Source: Terriglobia bacterium (lineage in GTDB: Bacteria; Acidobacteriota; Terriglobia; Bryobacterales; Bryobacteraceae). Taken from it: a stretch of 64,000 bases of DNA. The stretch's first letter is position 1. Every line of letters begins with the position of its first letter. Under the pieces are notes generated by a model. The model saw only the letters and a list, made by a program, of their open reading frames with translations, searched no databases and was not told the origin of the DNA. Both the position numbers and the translations under genes were made by a program. The stretch is taken from the NCBI GenBank assembly GCA_025363475.1, contig JANYDS010000067.1, positions 1 through 64,000 of the forward strand, written 5' to 3'. Of this stretch, positions 1 through 9,676 are shown in pieces.

Positions 1-343
1 AGTTAAGCGCGAGGGGGCCAGTCTTCGGGAGTTGGGGCGGACTTAGGGCGTTACGATTCGTCTGGTGGACCTCGGAACGGCTTGCGCTGAATATCTAAGA
101 CAAGACCTCCGTGACCTATCGTGCCGCCGTATTGAGGCCGATGAAATTTGGGCCTTCTGTTAAGCGAAGGATAAGAATCTGCCAATGGATAAGGCGGGGC
201 AGTTCGGATATGGCAGCGTGTGGACGTGGACCGCGATTGAGGACATCATCGCGTTGCTGGAAGAACGGGAATCGCGGATAATAGAGGAAGAACGGACCGC
301 CAAATTGCGCCGGGCATATGCAAACTTTGGGCCGGTAGCGTAA
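1..343 (+). pseudogene. IS1-like transposase remnant, internally deleted
   Basis: One reading frame (codons starting at 2) carries recognisable pieces of an IS1-family transposase. There is an N-terminal helix-turn-helix-like stretch, then RLLVDLG (about 59-79), then CRRIEADEIWAFC around 121-160, then GQFGYGSVWTW around 200-230. The frame is broken by TAG at 44-46 and TAA at 161-163. After VWTWTAI the expected catalytic core is missing. The frame continues directly into EDIIALLEERE, which resembles the C-terminal tail of the same family, and stops at 341-343. An internal deletion joining head and tail is the simplest reading. The left end lies outside the window, so terminal inverted repeats cannot be checked. 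Non-functional. Confidence 0.72.
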
Positions 344-475
344 AAAGTGAGGGATCGGGAAATTAAATCATCTTCACATTCAAATTGAGCCACTACCAAA
401 AATAGCAGGGGCTTGCGTCCGGTCGTTTCAGGTGATAGCATCCCTCGCATTCTCTTCCCCGTTGCAGGAGGTTCC

Positions 476-3400
476 ATGCGTCACCTGATCTTAGCCGCCG
501 CACTTGGTATTTTGGCCTGTCCTGCTTTTGCGCAAACGTCCGGTGAAATTACCGGCGAAGTCAAGGATCAATCCGGCGCGATTGCTCCCGGAGTGCCGGT
601 TACGGCTCTTAACACTGACACCAATGCTTCGCGAACCACACGCACCAATGGGTCGGGAATATACAGTTTTCCGTCGCTCAACCCCGGTAAATATACGTTG
701 AAGGTTGAAGCGCCTGGCTTTCAAACCAGTTTTCGAACTGGAATTGAGCTCCAGGTGCAACAGACCGCGCGAATCGATATCACCCTGGCCGTTGGACAGG
801 CCTCACAGACGGTGGAAGTCAGCGCTTCAGGAGTAATGCTGACCACGGAAAGTGCCTCTGTCGGCACAGTAATTCAAGAAAAAAGTATTACTGACCTCCC
901 ATTAAATGGAAGAAACTTTCTGCAGCTGGTCGCGCTCAGCCCCAACGTATCTTATGGCTTCGCAGCACCATCGATTGCGTCAGGACGGCAGGGCGGTGAT
1001 CGCGTAAATCAGAATATTTCGATTGCCGGAATGCGCGGCACCATGAATAACTACACACTCGACGGGGTCTCCGACACGGATGTGAATTTCAATCTGTACA
1101 TCCTGCTGCCCTCCGTTGATGCTTTGCAGGAGTTCAAGGTGCAAAGCGGCATCTACCCGGCAGAGTTTGGCCGCGAGGCAGGTCAGATTAACGTTTCCAC
1201 CAAATCAGGAACGAACCAGTATCACGGCACGGTTTTCGAATTTCTGCGCAACAGCGCGCTGGACGCGATTCCTTACGATTTTGCAGGCACCCATCCCAAA
1301 AAGTCGCCGTTCCGCTGGAATCAGTATGGGTTTACTTTGTCCGGCCCGGTCTCGATACCAAAGCTGTTCAATGGCAAAGACCGTTTGTTCTTCATGTCGA
1401 ACATGGAAGGCTTCAAGAGCAGGCGGACCGATCAGGCAGCCTATACCGTGCCGCCGGATGCCTGGAGGACGGGCGATTTCTCATCGTTCAGCACTCTGCT
1501 CTTCAATCCTTATACGCGTGTGAAAGCCGCCAACGGGACCTCGACGGCACAGCTGTTTCCGGGCAACATCATTCCGCCCAGTCTGATTGACCCGATTTCG
1601 GTGAAACTTTATGCGTTCCTGCCGTCGGCGAATCTGAATACGGCAACCGTGAATAATAACCTTCAGTTGCCGCAAAAAACATCTGTCGACAAGATCCAGT
1701 TCACGCAGCGCATCGATTTTGCGGAGAGCGCCAGTTCGCAGTGGTTTGGCCGGTACAGCTGGACGGATGAAGATGGAGTTACGCCCTCGCTGCCACTGAG
1801 TGGTCAAAGTCTGCTTACCAATTCAAAGCAGTACATGCTTTCCAACACGCGAGTGCTTTCGCCGAGCAAAGTGAATGAGTTCCGGTTCGGACATACTGCT
1901 ATTTTTAACGCCATCGCACAGGAACTGAGCGGCACCCGGAATGTCGTAAGTGAACTCGGTCTGCCCTTTTCAACGGATGATCCTCTGAGCTGGGGTATTC
2001 CTGCTGTTTCTCTCGCCACCGGTGGTTTGAGTGGGTTTGGCAACAATACAAACGGTCCCTTTGTCATCAGAGACAAAATTATTCAGGCAACTGACAACTT
2101 CAGCTGGATTCACGGCAAGCACTCGCTGCGGTTCGGCGGCGAATTCCGCTACGACCAGTACAATCAGGCCGGCAACCAGTACACACGCAGCCAGTTGCAG
2201 TTCAACGGTCAGTTTACGGCGAATCCTTCAAATGGTGTCGGCGGTACGGCTGCAGCCGACTTCCTTATGGGCACTCCCTTCCGCACGGACCTTGCCGTTA
2301 CCATCGCCAAAGGGGACCTGCGGGCGAAGAGTTTTTCCCTGTATCTGGACGATACTTATAAGCTGTCCCGCAACATCACAGTTACTCTCGGCCTGCGCTG
2401 GGAAGTGATTCCACCCTGGACCGATGTCGGGGGAACAGCCACCAATTTCCAGTTCAGGGAATCCCTGCCGAATGAAGCCAATGTCGCGCAGAACCGCCAC
2501 CCCGTGTTTGTCCGCACGGGCAACGGGGATTTCTACGAAGGTGTGAACATCCGCTACACGTATCCAACCGGCATCCAGACAGCGCGTGATGGCCGCCTCG
2601 GTGATGCCCTGGTGAACACCGACTGGAAAAATTTTGCGCCCCGGTTTGGAATCGCGTATAGTCCGTCTCCAAACTGGTCATTCCGCACCGGCTTTGGAAT
2701 TTTCTATTCACAGGAGACAGCCAATTCGAAATTTGATCTCAATCGCGGCCTCTCCGGCCGGGTAACTCAGAATACCGATTCCACCGGCCTGCCCACTGTT
2801 ACCTACAAGAATTTTTTCAATCCCGCAATTCTGCCGGTACAACTCACTCCGGGGCTGCTCTGGGCTGTGGCTTCTGACATCCATACACCCTATTCCATGA
2901 TGTACCTGTTCAACATCCAGCGCATGCTGGGTAACAGCACGACGTTCGAAACCGGTTACACGGGTGTACTCCACCGCCATCTGCAGAACCAGATCAACGC
3001 AGCTGCCGGGCTTCCGGGGATCACTGCCGCTGCTTTGCGCTCACCGTATCCCGAGTTTGCTGCGGGTGGAATTGAGCTCACCCAGGGCTGGGGAACAGGC
3101 AGTTACAATTCTTTGAGCGCGAAGCTGAGCCAGCGGTTCAAATCCGGCCTCACAACTTTGGTCGCGTACACGTGGTCAAAGGCACTGGATGACGGAAGCG
3201 CGATTCGCGGAACCCTCGGCGATCAGTATCCCGAAAACAACCGGTGTATCCGGGAATGCGAATGGGGACCCTCTGGTTTCAATACTCCGCACCGTCTGGT
3301 GACATCGGTGATCTATGAATTGCCGTTCGGGAAAGGCAAGCCGTTCCTGAACCATCTGCGATTTGTGAACGGTTTCGTTTCCGGCTGGCAGCTGAGCACC

Positions 3401-3862
3401 ATTTTTACGGCGCAAAGCGGTCGCCCCTTGTATCCAACCGCGGGCTGGGACGCTGCCGGCCAGGTGGTGCAGCCAAACTCCAACCGCTTCAATGCGACCG
3501 GAAAGTACCCGTATGCGGCGAACCCCAACCAGAGTCAATGGTTTGATACCACGGCTTTCACAAACGTGACTGCCGGAAATTACGGCACAGCGGGCCGCAA
3601 TTCACTCATCGGCCCATCTACATGGAATGCCGATATTTCGGTTGTGAAGAACGTACACATCACCGAAAAGCAGAGCCTCCAGATCAGGTTCGAAACGTTC
3701 AACACCATGAACCACGTGGCGCTGGGCAGCCCAATCACAAACTGGGGAAACAGCACGCAGACGCCAGCCGCCAATTTCGGAAAGATTCAGGATACGGCGA
3801 CAACCCGTGGTACTGCGAATGATATGCGTCAGATACAGGCGGGCTTGAAGTATTCCTTCTAA
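476..3862 (+). CDS. Oar-like TonB-dependent receptor with carboxypeptidase regulatory domain
   Basis: Predicted outer-membrane protein of 1128 residues. The ATG at 476 is chosen because a good ribosome site (caggagg, 466-472) precedes it and a clean signal peptide follows (MRHLILAAALGILACPAFA). Residues about 24-105 form a carboxypeptidase-D regulatory-like beta-sandwich (GEITGEVKDQSGA through GFQTS). A plug-like region follows (LPLNGRNFLQL, YTLDGVSDTD, EFGREAGQINVSTKSGTN), then a long beta-barrel ending in the aromatic KYSF terminus expected for outer-membrane insertion. This architecture is typical of the large Oar families of Acidobacteriota, usually supposed to take up large substrates or act in adhesion. 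The substrate is unknown. No clear TonB box was seen. Confidence 0.9.
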   Translation: MRHLILAAALGILACPAFAQTSGEITGEVKDQSGAIAPGVPVTALNTDTNASRTTRTNGSGIYSFPSLNPGKYTLKVEAPGFQTSFRTGIELQVQQTARIDITLAVGQASQTVEVSASGVMLTTESASVGTVIQEKSITDLPLNGRNFLQLVALSPNVSYGFAAPSIASGRQGGDRVNQNISIAGMRGTMNNYTLDGVSDTDVNFNLYILLPSVDALQEFKVQSGIYPAEFGREAGQINVSTKSGTNQYHGTVFEFLRNSALDAIPYDFAGTHPKKSPFRWNQYGFTLSGPVSIPKLFNGKDRLFFMSNMEGFKSRRTDQAAYTVPPDAWRTGDFSSFSTLLFNPYTRVKAANGTSTAQLFPGNIIPPSLIDPISVKLYAFLPSANLNTATVNNNLQLPQKTSVDKIQFTQRIDFAESASSQWFGRYSWTDEDGVTPSLPLSGQSLLTNSKQYMLSNTRVLSPSKVNEFRFGHTAIFNAIAQELSGTRNVVSELGLPFSTDDPLSWGIPAVSLATGGLSGFGNNTNGPFVIRDKIIQATDNFSWIHGKHSLRFGGEFRYDQYNQAGNQYTRSQLQFNGQFTANPSNGVGGTAAADFLMGTPFRTDLAVTIAKGDLRAKSFSLYLDDTYKLSRNITVTLGLRWEVIPPWTDVGGTATNFQFRESLPNEANVAQNRHPVFVRTGNGDFYEGVNIRYTYPTGIQTARDGRLGDALVNTDWKNFAPRFGIAYSPSPNWSFRTGFGIFYSQETANSKFDLNRGLSGRVTQNTDSTGLPTVTYKNFFNPAILPVQLTPGLLWAVASDIHTPYSMMYLFNIQRMLGNSTTFETGYTGVLHRHLQNQINAAAGLPGITAAALRSPYPEFAAGGIELTQGWGTGSYNSLSAKLSQRFKSGLTTLVAYTWSKALDDGSAIRGTLGDQYPENNRCIRECEWGPSGFNTPHRLVTSVIYELPFGKGKPFLNHLRFVNGFVSGWQLSTIFTAQSGRPLYPTAGWDAAGQVVQPNSNRFNATGKYPYAANPNQSQWFDTTAFTNVTAGNYGTAGRNSLIGPSTWNADISVVKNVHITEKQSLQIRFETFNTMNHVALGSPITNWGNSTQTPAANFGKIQDTATTRGTANDMRQIQAGLKYSF

Positions 3863-3933
3863 ATCCGTGCCAAATCCGTGGCGAAATCTGGGCCATTCCG
3901 TGACGCCGCAGACCTTTTCCAGACGGCGGCACC

Positions 3934-4458
3934 CTACCTCAAAAATGCTAATCTCGGCAAACTCCAGGAATGCCGATCATGCGACCCCATCGCACCTGAT
4001 GCCCGGGCAACATCGTTAATGATGGTCCACGCCACCACCCCCAGCAAAAGCGCCACCCCAATCCATTTCCGAACGCCCGGACCCCGCTTTCGCTCCAGCC
4101 GAATATTCACCACCGGCGCACGACGGTGAAACTGGCTTCGTTCTGTCAATTCGCCGATCCGGCCCGCAGGGAACTCAATCACCCGGCTCACCCGCGGCAA
4201 CACCACCCCGTCCCGCCATTCCAGTTCACCTGTCAGGTGAACAATCAATAAAAGGTCTTCCGCCTCCGCAACCTCTCCCAAAAAACGGCGCGGCACGCAA
4301 ATATCCTCGCCCGACTCCCCGTTCGTCACCACAATTTCATTCCAGGACGCGCGGCGATAAAGCCAGCTGTTGTCTTCAATATTCAGAATCGGCGGATTAA
4401 ACGAAAATCGACGCCCGGTCAAATGCTCCAGCAGTGCGGGCAATGGCGCGTTCGGCAT
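3934..4458 (-). CDS. Hypothetical protein with C-terminal membrane segment
   Basis: A 174-residue protein, not recognised as a named family. The N-terminal ~125 residues are soluble and beta-rich in character (RRFSFNPPILNIEDNSWLYRR, DICVPRRFLGEVAEAEDLLLIVHLTGELEW). A basic segment follows (RLERKRGPGVRKW), then one hydrophobic helix at about 131-152 (WIGVALLLGVVAWTIINDV). The positive-inside rule would place the N-terminus in the cytoplasm. It is divergent from the glycosyltransferase at 4434-5549, and the two 5' ends overlap by about 25 bases, so one of the two starts is probably further downstream. It converges on the Oar-like gene with a 71-base gap holding three imperfect copies of an 11-mer (aaatccgtgcc). 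Confidence 0.6.
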   Translation of the reverse strand: MPNAPLPALLEHLTGRRFSFNPPILNIEDNSWLYRRASWNEIVVTNGESGEDICVPRRFLGEVAEAEDLLLIVHLTGELEWRDGVVLPRVSRVIEFPAGRIGELTERSQFHRRAPVVNIRLERKRGPGVRKWIGVALLLGVVAWTIINDVARASGAMGSHDRHSWSLPRLAFLR

Positions 4459-5549
4459 CCTGTCTCATAGTAACGGCTTGGTATGCTACTTCCCAGTTGG
4501 CCAACCTCAACTCGCCCCTGCCAGTGGTTCTGATTCCGGCTTTCAGGCCCGAACCCGTTCTTCCGGCACTCGTCCGCGACTTGCTCGCATCAGGCTCCAT
4601 CGCGGCCGTCGTAATTGTTGACGATGGCAGCGGTCCCGCTTACACTTCCATCTTTTCCCAGCTCCGCGAAACCCCCGGCGTCCAGTTGCTCCACCATACG
4701 GTCAACCTCGGCAAAGGCGCTGCCCTCAAGACCGGTCTCAACCATTTCGCCTGCACATTTCCCGCCAGCATCTCAGCCATTACCGCCGATGCCGACGGCC
4801 AGCACACCGCAACCGACATCATCGCCGTCGCCCGCGTCGCCGCCCAAAAGCCCGATACGCTGATCCTGGGAGCGCGTCAGTTCGATGGTTCCGTGCCAGC
4901 CCGCAGCAAGTTCGGCAATACTCTCACCCGCTACATCATGCGCGCCGTTACCGGGCAGCGCATCTCCGACACACAAACAGGCCTTCGCAGCATCCCGCGC
5001 ACCTTCGTCGCGGATCTCTTGCTCTCTCCCGCCGCCGGTTACGATTTTGAACTCGACATGCTGGTCCGTTGCAAACACGCCGATATTGAAATCGAGCAGG
5101 TTCCCATCGCCACTGTTTACATTGACGGCAACCGGTCTTCGCATTTCAATCCGCTGCTGGATTCCATGCGGATCTACTTCGTCCTGGTCCGCTTTGCCGC
5201 GTCATCGCTGATCACTGCCGTTATCGACAACCTGGTTTTTATCGCAATCCTGCGGCTGTCATCGAAACTGATCGTCAGCCTGGTCGCGGCCCGTCTCGTC
5301 GCCGGGACCTTCAACTACTACGCCAACAAACGCGGTGTCTTCCATTCCCGCTCCCTCAACTGGATGACCGCTCTTCCCAAATTCTGGGCAGTCGTTCTGG
5401 TCTCCGGCACTCTGAGTTATCTGCTCATTCAGAACTTCATCGCCTACGCCGGAATGAGTATTGTCGGAGCCAAAGTGCTGGCCGAAACCATCATGTTCTT
5501 CTTCAGTTTTGTAGTCTTGCGGGATTTCGTCTTCTACCAGCGTGCCTGA
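4434..5549 (+). CDS. GT2 glycosyltransferase fused to GtrA membrane domain
   Basis: 371 residues in two modules. Residues about 29-220 are a family-2 GT-A glycosyltransferase of the dolichyl/polyprenyl-phosphate sugar synthase type, with VVLIPAFRPE, VIVDDGSG and the metal-binding DADGQH (about 119-124), and NLGKGAALKTG. Residues about 240-371 are a GtrA-type four-helix membrane domain (ITAVIDNLVFIAIL, NYYANKRGVF, FVVLRDFVFY). Such proteins transfer a sugar from a nucleotide donor to a polyprenyl phosphate and help present it across the membrane. The start is uncertain: GTG 4434 and ATG 4443 lie inside the divergent gene, and TTG 4497 just before the first beta strand is a plausible alternative. 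It is convergent with, and 1 base from, a second GtrA-containing gene. Confidence 0.87.
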   Translation: MRAMARSASCLIVTAWYATSQLANLNSPLPVVLIPAFRPEPVLPALVRDLLASGSIAAVVIVDDGSGPAYTSIFSQLRETPGVQLLHHTVNLGKGAALKTGLNHFACTFPASISAITADADGQHTATDIIAVARVAAQKPDTLILGARQFDGSVPARSKFGNTLTRYIMRAVTGQRISDTQTGLRSIPRTFVADLLLSPAAGYDFELDMLVRCKHADIEIEQVPIATVYIDGNRSSHFNPLLDSMRIYFVLVRFAASSLITAVIDNLVFIAILRLSSKLIVSLVAARLVAGTFNYYANKRGVFHSRSLNWMTALPKFWAVVLVSGTLSYLLIQNFIAYAGMSIVGAKVLAETIMFFFSFVVLRDFVFYQRA

Positions 5550-5550
5550 T

Positions 5551-8313
5551 TTAAAAGACTTCGAGAGCATCAATGTCGATGTTGTAATCGGTCGCCGCCG
5601 CAGACTTGTTCCTGGTCACACGGATTTCAATTTCATGCAGCCCCGGCCCCAGTCCCGTGAAGTCTGTATGGGCCTGCCACTCGATCTCCTTGCCGTACAG
5701 GTCAATCACCGCGACTTGTCTTCCATCGACAATAACCGCCGCTATCCCGCGGTTAAACGCCTTTGTATACATATATCTGAAGCCGGTTCCATCAATGGTT
5801 ACCTGAACCGAGGCTCCGGGAACATTTGTGTACGCGATCGTACTCCCGAACGTCTCCGGAAATTTCGTTTCACGGACCCAGTCTTTGAGCAGAGCAATCC
5901 GCGGATCGATGTCATCAACCCTGCCGCGCGCTACTGCAAGTACCCGTTCACAGTCAGGTCGCAGCTTCACCGCCTCCCAGGTCTTTGCCGTGAACTCGGG
6001 CTCCCCGCAGGCTTTCAGCATTCTCATGACCGTCTCGGGGCGATCCTCCCGGTTCTTCTCGATAATCAATTGCGCCACCTTCTCCTGCCGGAAGAAACGG
6101 AAAACCTCCACCGGACGCTGCAGCGCAGCCACGTGTTTCAGGAACGCGTAATCATGCCATTGAACGGCATGCACCGGTGCCAGAACTCCCGCAATCTGGG
6201 ACGAATCAACCAGCACCACAGGTTCCGTCTGGTCCACTCCGTTCACGAACTGAATCACTTCTCGTATCGGGCCGCCCACGTGCACATAAAGCTGGCGGCC
6301 TTTCTCTGTGAAAAGCGGCGACGCATAGAAATCGCGGTTGTACCAGTCCGCCGAAGGTAGAAACCAGATATTGCCGAAACACGCAATCACCGCAGCCACC
6401 AACGCGGTTTGGAAAAACCGGCCTTGCCGCTCCCTAAGCCAGCCCAGCACCGGCGCGATCCCCAGCGTTAGCAGCGGCATCAGAAAGTAAAAATAGCGGG
6501 CATTCGATTGGGTCGCCGCAATAATCACGGCACTGATCAGGCTGATCGCAATCACAGACCAGCTGCGAAACGAACGCACAGCGACCAATCCCGCCAGCAT
6601 GAGCGGCAGAAACAGGAAATACTGGAAGCCGAAAGAGCCGGCCTGGCCCTCATAGTAGTGACCCGTTTCAAACGTCAGCTGGTAAGGCGTTCGCCAGTTC
6701 AATGGCTGGTTATAGCGCACGTCCCGGATGTCATCGTCCACCAGTGCGGATTTGAAGGGTCCGGTCTGAAACGGGAAGAAGGGATTGCCGGTGAGCTTCC
6801 ACGCCTTCGCATACGGGAACGAACCTGTGACCAGAACGATGGCGCAAACGGCCAGCGCCAAGGCAGGGGAACGCTTTGTGCGTCCCCTCCAAAAATCGAT
6901 TATGAGAATGGCGAAACCGATCAGACCAGCCGTCAGCGCGCCCAGTTTCAGCGCCATCGCAGTGCCCAGCAGTGTGGCGGCCAGCAGCAGATAGCGCATG
7001 GCGCGGGTTTCGTGGAAACGCCAAACTGCCACCACCGCGCCCAGCACCGTGAATGCCACCGAATTTTCTACAAACAGCGATCCGGTCGCAAGGTAGACCA
7101 TCGGCGTCGAGACAAACAGCGCCGCCAGCAGTGCGGCCACAGATTCCGGCACAAACGACCGGGCCGTCCGAAACAGCAGCAACGCCACGCCGCAAAGCAT
7201 CGCGAAGTTCAACAGCCGCGCCGCGTATTCGCCCCCGGATGCGTAAACCGCGGCGAAGCCCAGATCACCCCCCATCGGCATTAGCGCCCAGATGAATTGA
7301 TGAAAGTCGATGCTGAAAAAATGGTGCCGCGCGATATCGGCAGGGATCGCCAGATGCATCGCCAGCCCGTCTGTGCTGATCTCCGGTTTGAGAACAACCA
7401 GCCAGTTCGCCACCACCAGAAATGCCAGCAGCGCAAAAGCCCAAAAGGTCGTCAGCGAAGGCGTGCGTTCAGTCGGCAGCAGCAGCCGCAGCCATTCCAT
7501 CGCCAGGCGCTTCGTCTGCCGGTATCCCGCGAGCACCGGCAGCGCCATCGCCGCCAAATGCGTCCCCGCATAGTGGACCGGCATATACAAAGTGAGGTAC
7601 ATGCCCGCAATCCAGATCGCCGTCCCGGCCAGAAACGCCAGCGGCCCTTCCGTGTCTTCTCCAAAAACCAGACGGCCCAGCACCGTGCATGAAAACACGT
7701 ACAACAGCACCGTTCCCACCGGAGCCGTGCCCACCGCGTACACCGAACAGGCAAGGACCGCAGTCAGAACCGCCGTCCGAAAATACCGCCGTGCTACGAA
7801 ACCAAACGCGACACTGACGCCACTACAGACCAGCGCAAACAGCACGAAACGATGCTGACCCACAGGATCCCAGACAAATTGCGTCAGAAGCTCAGTCGAG
7901 CGAAACCCAAACGCTTCCACAGCCGCAGGAATCAGCAGCAGCGGCCAAAGCACCCAGGCCCAAACGCCGCCGCCGCGAACTGGCCCCGGCGTTGCTGCCT
8001 GCGACGGCTTAGCTATAGCGATCGCCGCCAGCAAAAGCAGCCCTTCGAAAACGAGCTTGGCCGTAGGCACACGCACATGGGTAACCGCAGTCACGATGCG
8101 GATGCCCAGATACGTAATCGGCATACCTGCAATCAACAGCGTGAGGAACTTCGGCTGCGGTTTGAAAAACCGGCTGCGCGCCGCAAAATAGTGGAAAGCC
8201 ATCGCGACAGCGCGTCCCGCAATCTGGCCGTCAAAAATGCTGCCCGTCAGCCGCCACACAATGTAAAAAATCGCGCAGTCCAACAGCACTGTCAGCAGGG
8301 ATAGGCTAGTCAC
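5551..8313 (-). CDS. GtrA-domain / GT-C (family 39-like) polytopic glycosyltransferase
   Basis: A 920-residue membrane protein with a GTG start. Residues 1-~105 resemble GtrA (VLLDCAIFYIVWRLTG, AFHYFAARSRFF). A long multi-helix region follows whose first lumenal loop, around STDGLAMHLAIPADIA, has the acidic residue expected of GT-C enzymes that use lipid-linked sugars (ArnT/PMT/GT39 group). Helices run to about residue 690. The C-terminal ~110 residues form a predicted beta-sandwich of the carbohydrate-binding kind (FRYMYTKAFNRGIAAVIVDG, GLGPGLHEIEIRV). It probably takes a sugar from a polyprenyl-phosphate carrier and adds it to a periplasmic acceptor. Convergent neighbour 4434-5549 could supply that carrier-linked sugar. 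The acceptor is not known. Confidence 0.75.
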   Translation of the reverse strand: MTSLSLLTVLLDCAIFYIVWRLTGSIFDGQIAGRAVAMAFHYFAARSRFFKPQPKFLTLLIAGMPITYLGIRIVTAVTHVRVPTAKLVFEGLLLLAAIAIAKPSQAATPGPVRGGGVWAWVLWPLLLIPAAVEAFGFRSTELLTQFVWDPVGQHRFVLFALVCSGVSVAFGFVARRYFRTAVLTAVLACSVYAVGTAPVGTVLLYVFSCTVLGRLVFGEDTEGPLAFLAGTAIWIAGMYLTLYMPVHYAGTHLAAMALPVLAGYRQTKRLAMEWLRLLLPTERTPSLTTFWAFALLAFLVVANWLVVLKPEISTDGLAMHLAIPADIARHHFFSIDFHQFIWALMPMGGDLGFAAVYASGGEYAARLLNFAMLCGVALLLFRTARSFVPESVAALLAALFVSTPMVYLATGSLFVENSVAFTVLGAVVAVWRFHETRAMRYLLLAATLLGTAMALKLGALTAGLIGFAILIIDFWRGRTKRSPALALAVCAIVLVTGSFPYAKAWKLTGNPFFPFQTGPFKSALVDDDIRDVRYNQPLNWRTPYQLTFETGHYYEGQAGSFGFQYFLFLPLMLAGLVAVRSFRSWSVIAISLISAVIIAATQSNARYFYFLMPLLTLGIAPVLGWLRERQGRFFQTALVAAVIACFGNIWFLPSADWYNRDFYASPLFTEKGRQLYVHVGGPIREVIQFVNGVDQTEPVVLVDSSQIAGVLAPVHAVQWHDYAFLKHVAALQRPVEVFRFFRQEKVAQLIIEKNREDRPETVMRMLKACGEPEFTAKTWEAVKLRPDCERVLAVARGRVDDIDPRIALLKDWVRETKFPETFGSTIAYTNVPGASVQVTIDGTGFRYMYTKAFNRGIAAVIVDGRQVAVIDLYGKEIEWQAHTDFTGLGPGLHEIEIRVTRNKSAAATDYNIDIDALEVF

Positions 8314-8394
8314 GTGCCTTCGATTCTATCGTTTACGAAACCACAACAACTGATCTGCCGGGATGTGCCATAATCGGTTCAAATTTCACTGCCG

Positions 8395-9624
8395 ATGAAG
8401 CCAGCGCTCACCACCGCATTTTGTTTGTCCCTGGCTCTGGTTCCAGCCCAATCCCAAACCACCGGGACCACACCGCCCGGAGGAGCCACCACACCTCCCG
8501 CAACCGGAGGCCGCATCCCCGGGACAACCACCGTCCCGAATCAAACGCAGCAGCGCACCAACCCGGAAAACTCCATGCCCATCTTCATCTCGGGCAAGGT
8601 GACAATGGCTGACGGCTCTCCCCTGCCACACGGCGTAATCATTAAAAGTATTTGTCTCAACAGCCAGCGCACCGTCGCGTCTACCGACTCCAAAGGCTAT
8701 TTTAATTTTGACTGGAATCACGTCACCAGTAGTTTGCCGGACGCATCAGACCAGTTCGAACCCAGCGGCCGACAGCGCAATGACCCGTTCGGCAGTTCAG
8801 GCGGTTCCGGCGGCTTTGGCAACATGAACGGTGGTTCGGGTTCTTCCGGTTCCGGAGGCTCCATGATGGGCTGCGAACTCCGCGCCGAGGCGGGCGGTTT
8901 CCGCTCCGATTCTCTCACTCTCGATAACCACCGCGGCTTTGACAATCCGGACATCGGCACCATCGTCCTCTACCGTACGGCCGGTATCGAAGGTACATCA
9001 GTAAGTGCAACGTCTCTGAATGCGCCCAAAGATGCGCGCAAGGCTTACGAAAAAGGCACGCAGGCGTTGCGCAAGGGCAAGCCGGCTGACGCGCAGCTGG
9101 CACTTGAGAAAGCAGTTGAACTTTACCCGAAATATGCCAATGCCTGGCTTGAACTGGGCCGTTCCCGCTTAGCGCAGAAATCCCTGGAGACAGCCGCCCA
9201 GGCGTTTCTGAACGCCGTTGATGCCGATCCGAAGCTGGTTCGGGCCCATGCGGAACTGGGCATGATGGCGGCCCGGCAGAGCAGCTGGGAAGAGGCGACA
9301 AAGTACCTTGATATAGCCCTCAAGCTCGATCCGCTCAGCTTTCCCCAACTCTGGTATCCCGACGCCGTGGCCCATTTCAATCTGAAGAATCTGGATATGG
9401 CGGAAAAGAGTGTACACTCCGCAATCCAGCACGATCCGCAGAACAAGAACCCTCAGGCTCATCATCTTCTGGGTGCGATCCTCGCGCAGAAGAACGATCT
9501 TCCCGGTGCCGCCGTCGCTCTGCAGGCATACATGAAACTGGCTCCGGCTGCGTCCGATATCTCGCTGGTAAAAAATCAGCTGGCCGAAATTCAGAATGCC
9601 CAGTCCGCCAAAAAACAGCCCTGA
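8395..9624 (+). CDS. Secreted TPR-repeat protein with N-terminal regulatory-like domain
   Basis: 409 residues. Signal peptide at 1-20 (MKPALTTAFCLSLALVPAQS), then a Pro/Gly/Thr-rich linker. A small carboxypeptidase-regulatory-like beta domain follows (FISGKVTMADGSPLPHG, STDSKGYFNFDW), then a Gly/Ser-rich low-complexity stretch (about 125-160). From about residue 200 tetratricopeptide repeats run to the C-terminus (KAYEKGTQALRKGKPADAQLALEKAVELYP, ANAWLELGRSRLAQ). It is probably a periplasmic or outer-membrane-associated scaffold; the binding partner is unknown. It is divergent from the GT-C gene across an 80-base spacer with a possible -10-like cataat near 8369. No strong ribosome site is visible. 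Confidence 0.8.
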   Translation: MKPALTTAFCLSLALVPAQSQTTGTTPPGGATTPPATGGRIPGTTTVPNQTQQRTNPENSMPIFISGKVTMADGSPLPHGVIIKSICLNSQRTVASTDSKGYFNFDWNHVTSSLPDASDQFEPSGRQRNDPFGSSGGSGGFGNMNGGSGSSGSGGSMMGCELRAEAGGFRSDSLTLDNHRGFDNPDIGTIVLYRTAGIEGTSVSATSLNAPKDARKAYEKGTQALRKGKPADAQLALEKAVELYPKYANAWLELGRSRLAQKSLETAAQAFLNAVDADPKLVRAHAELGMMAARQSSWEEATKYLDIALKLDPLSFPQLWYPDAVAHFNLKNLDMAEKSVHSAIQHDPQNKNPQAHHLLGAILAQKNDLPGAAVALQAYMKLAPAASDISLVKNQLAEIQNAQSAKKQP

Positions 9625-9676
9625 GCGTGAGGTAATCCCGCCGCTGCAACGCGTTTGACATAGTGGAAGGAGCCAC

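Noticed and set aside
5542-6360. 272-codon plus-strand frame over the end of the GT-C gene
   Set aside because: Antisense to a well-supported membrane protein and lacking any recognised feature.
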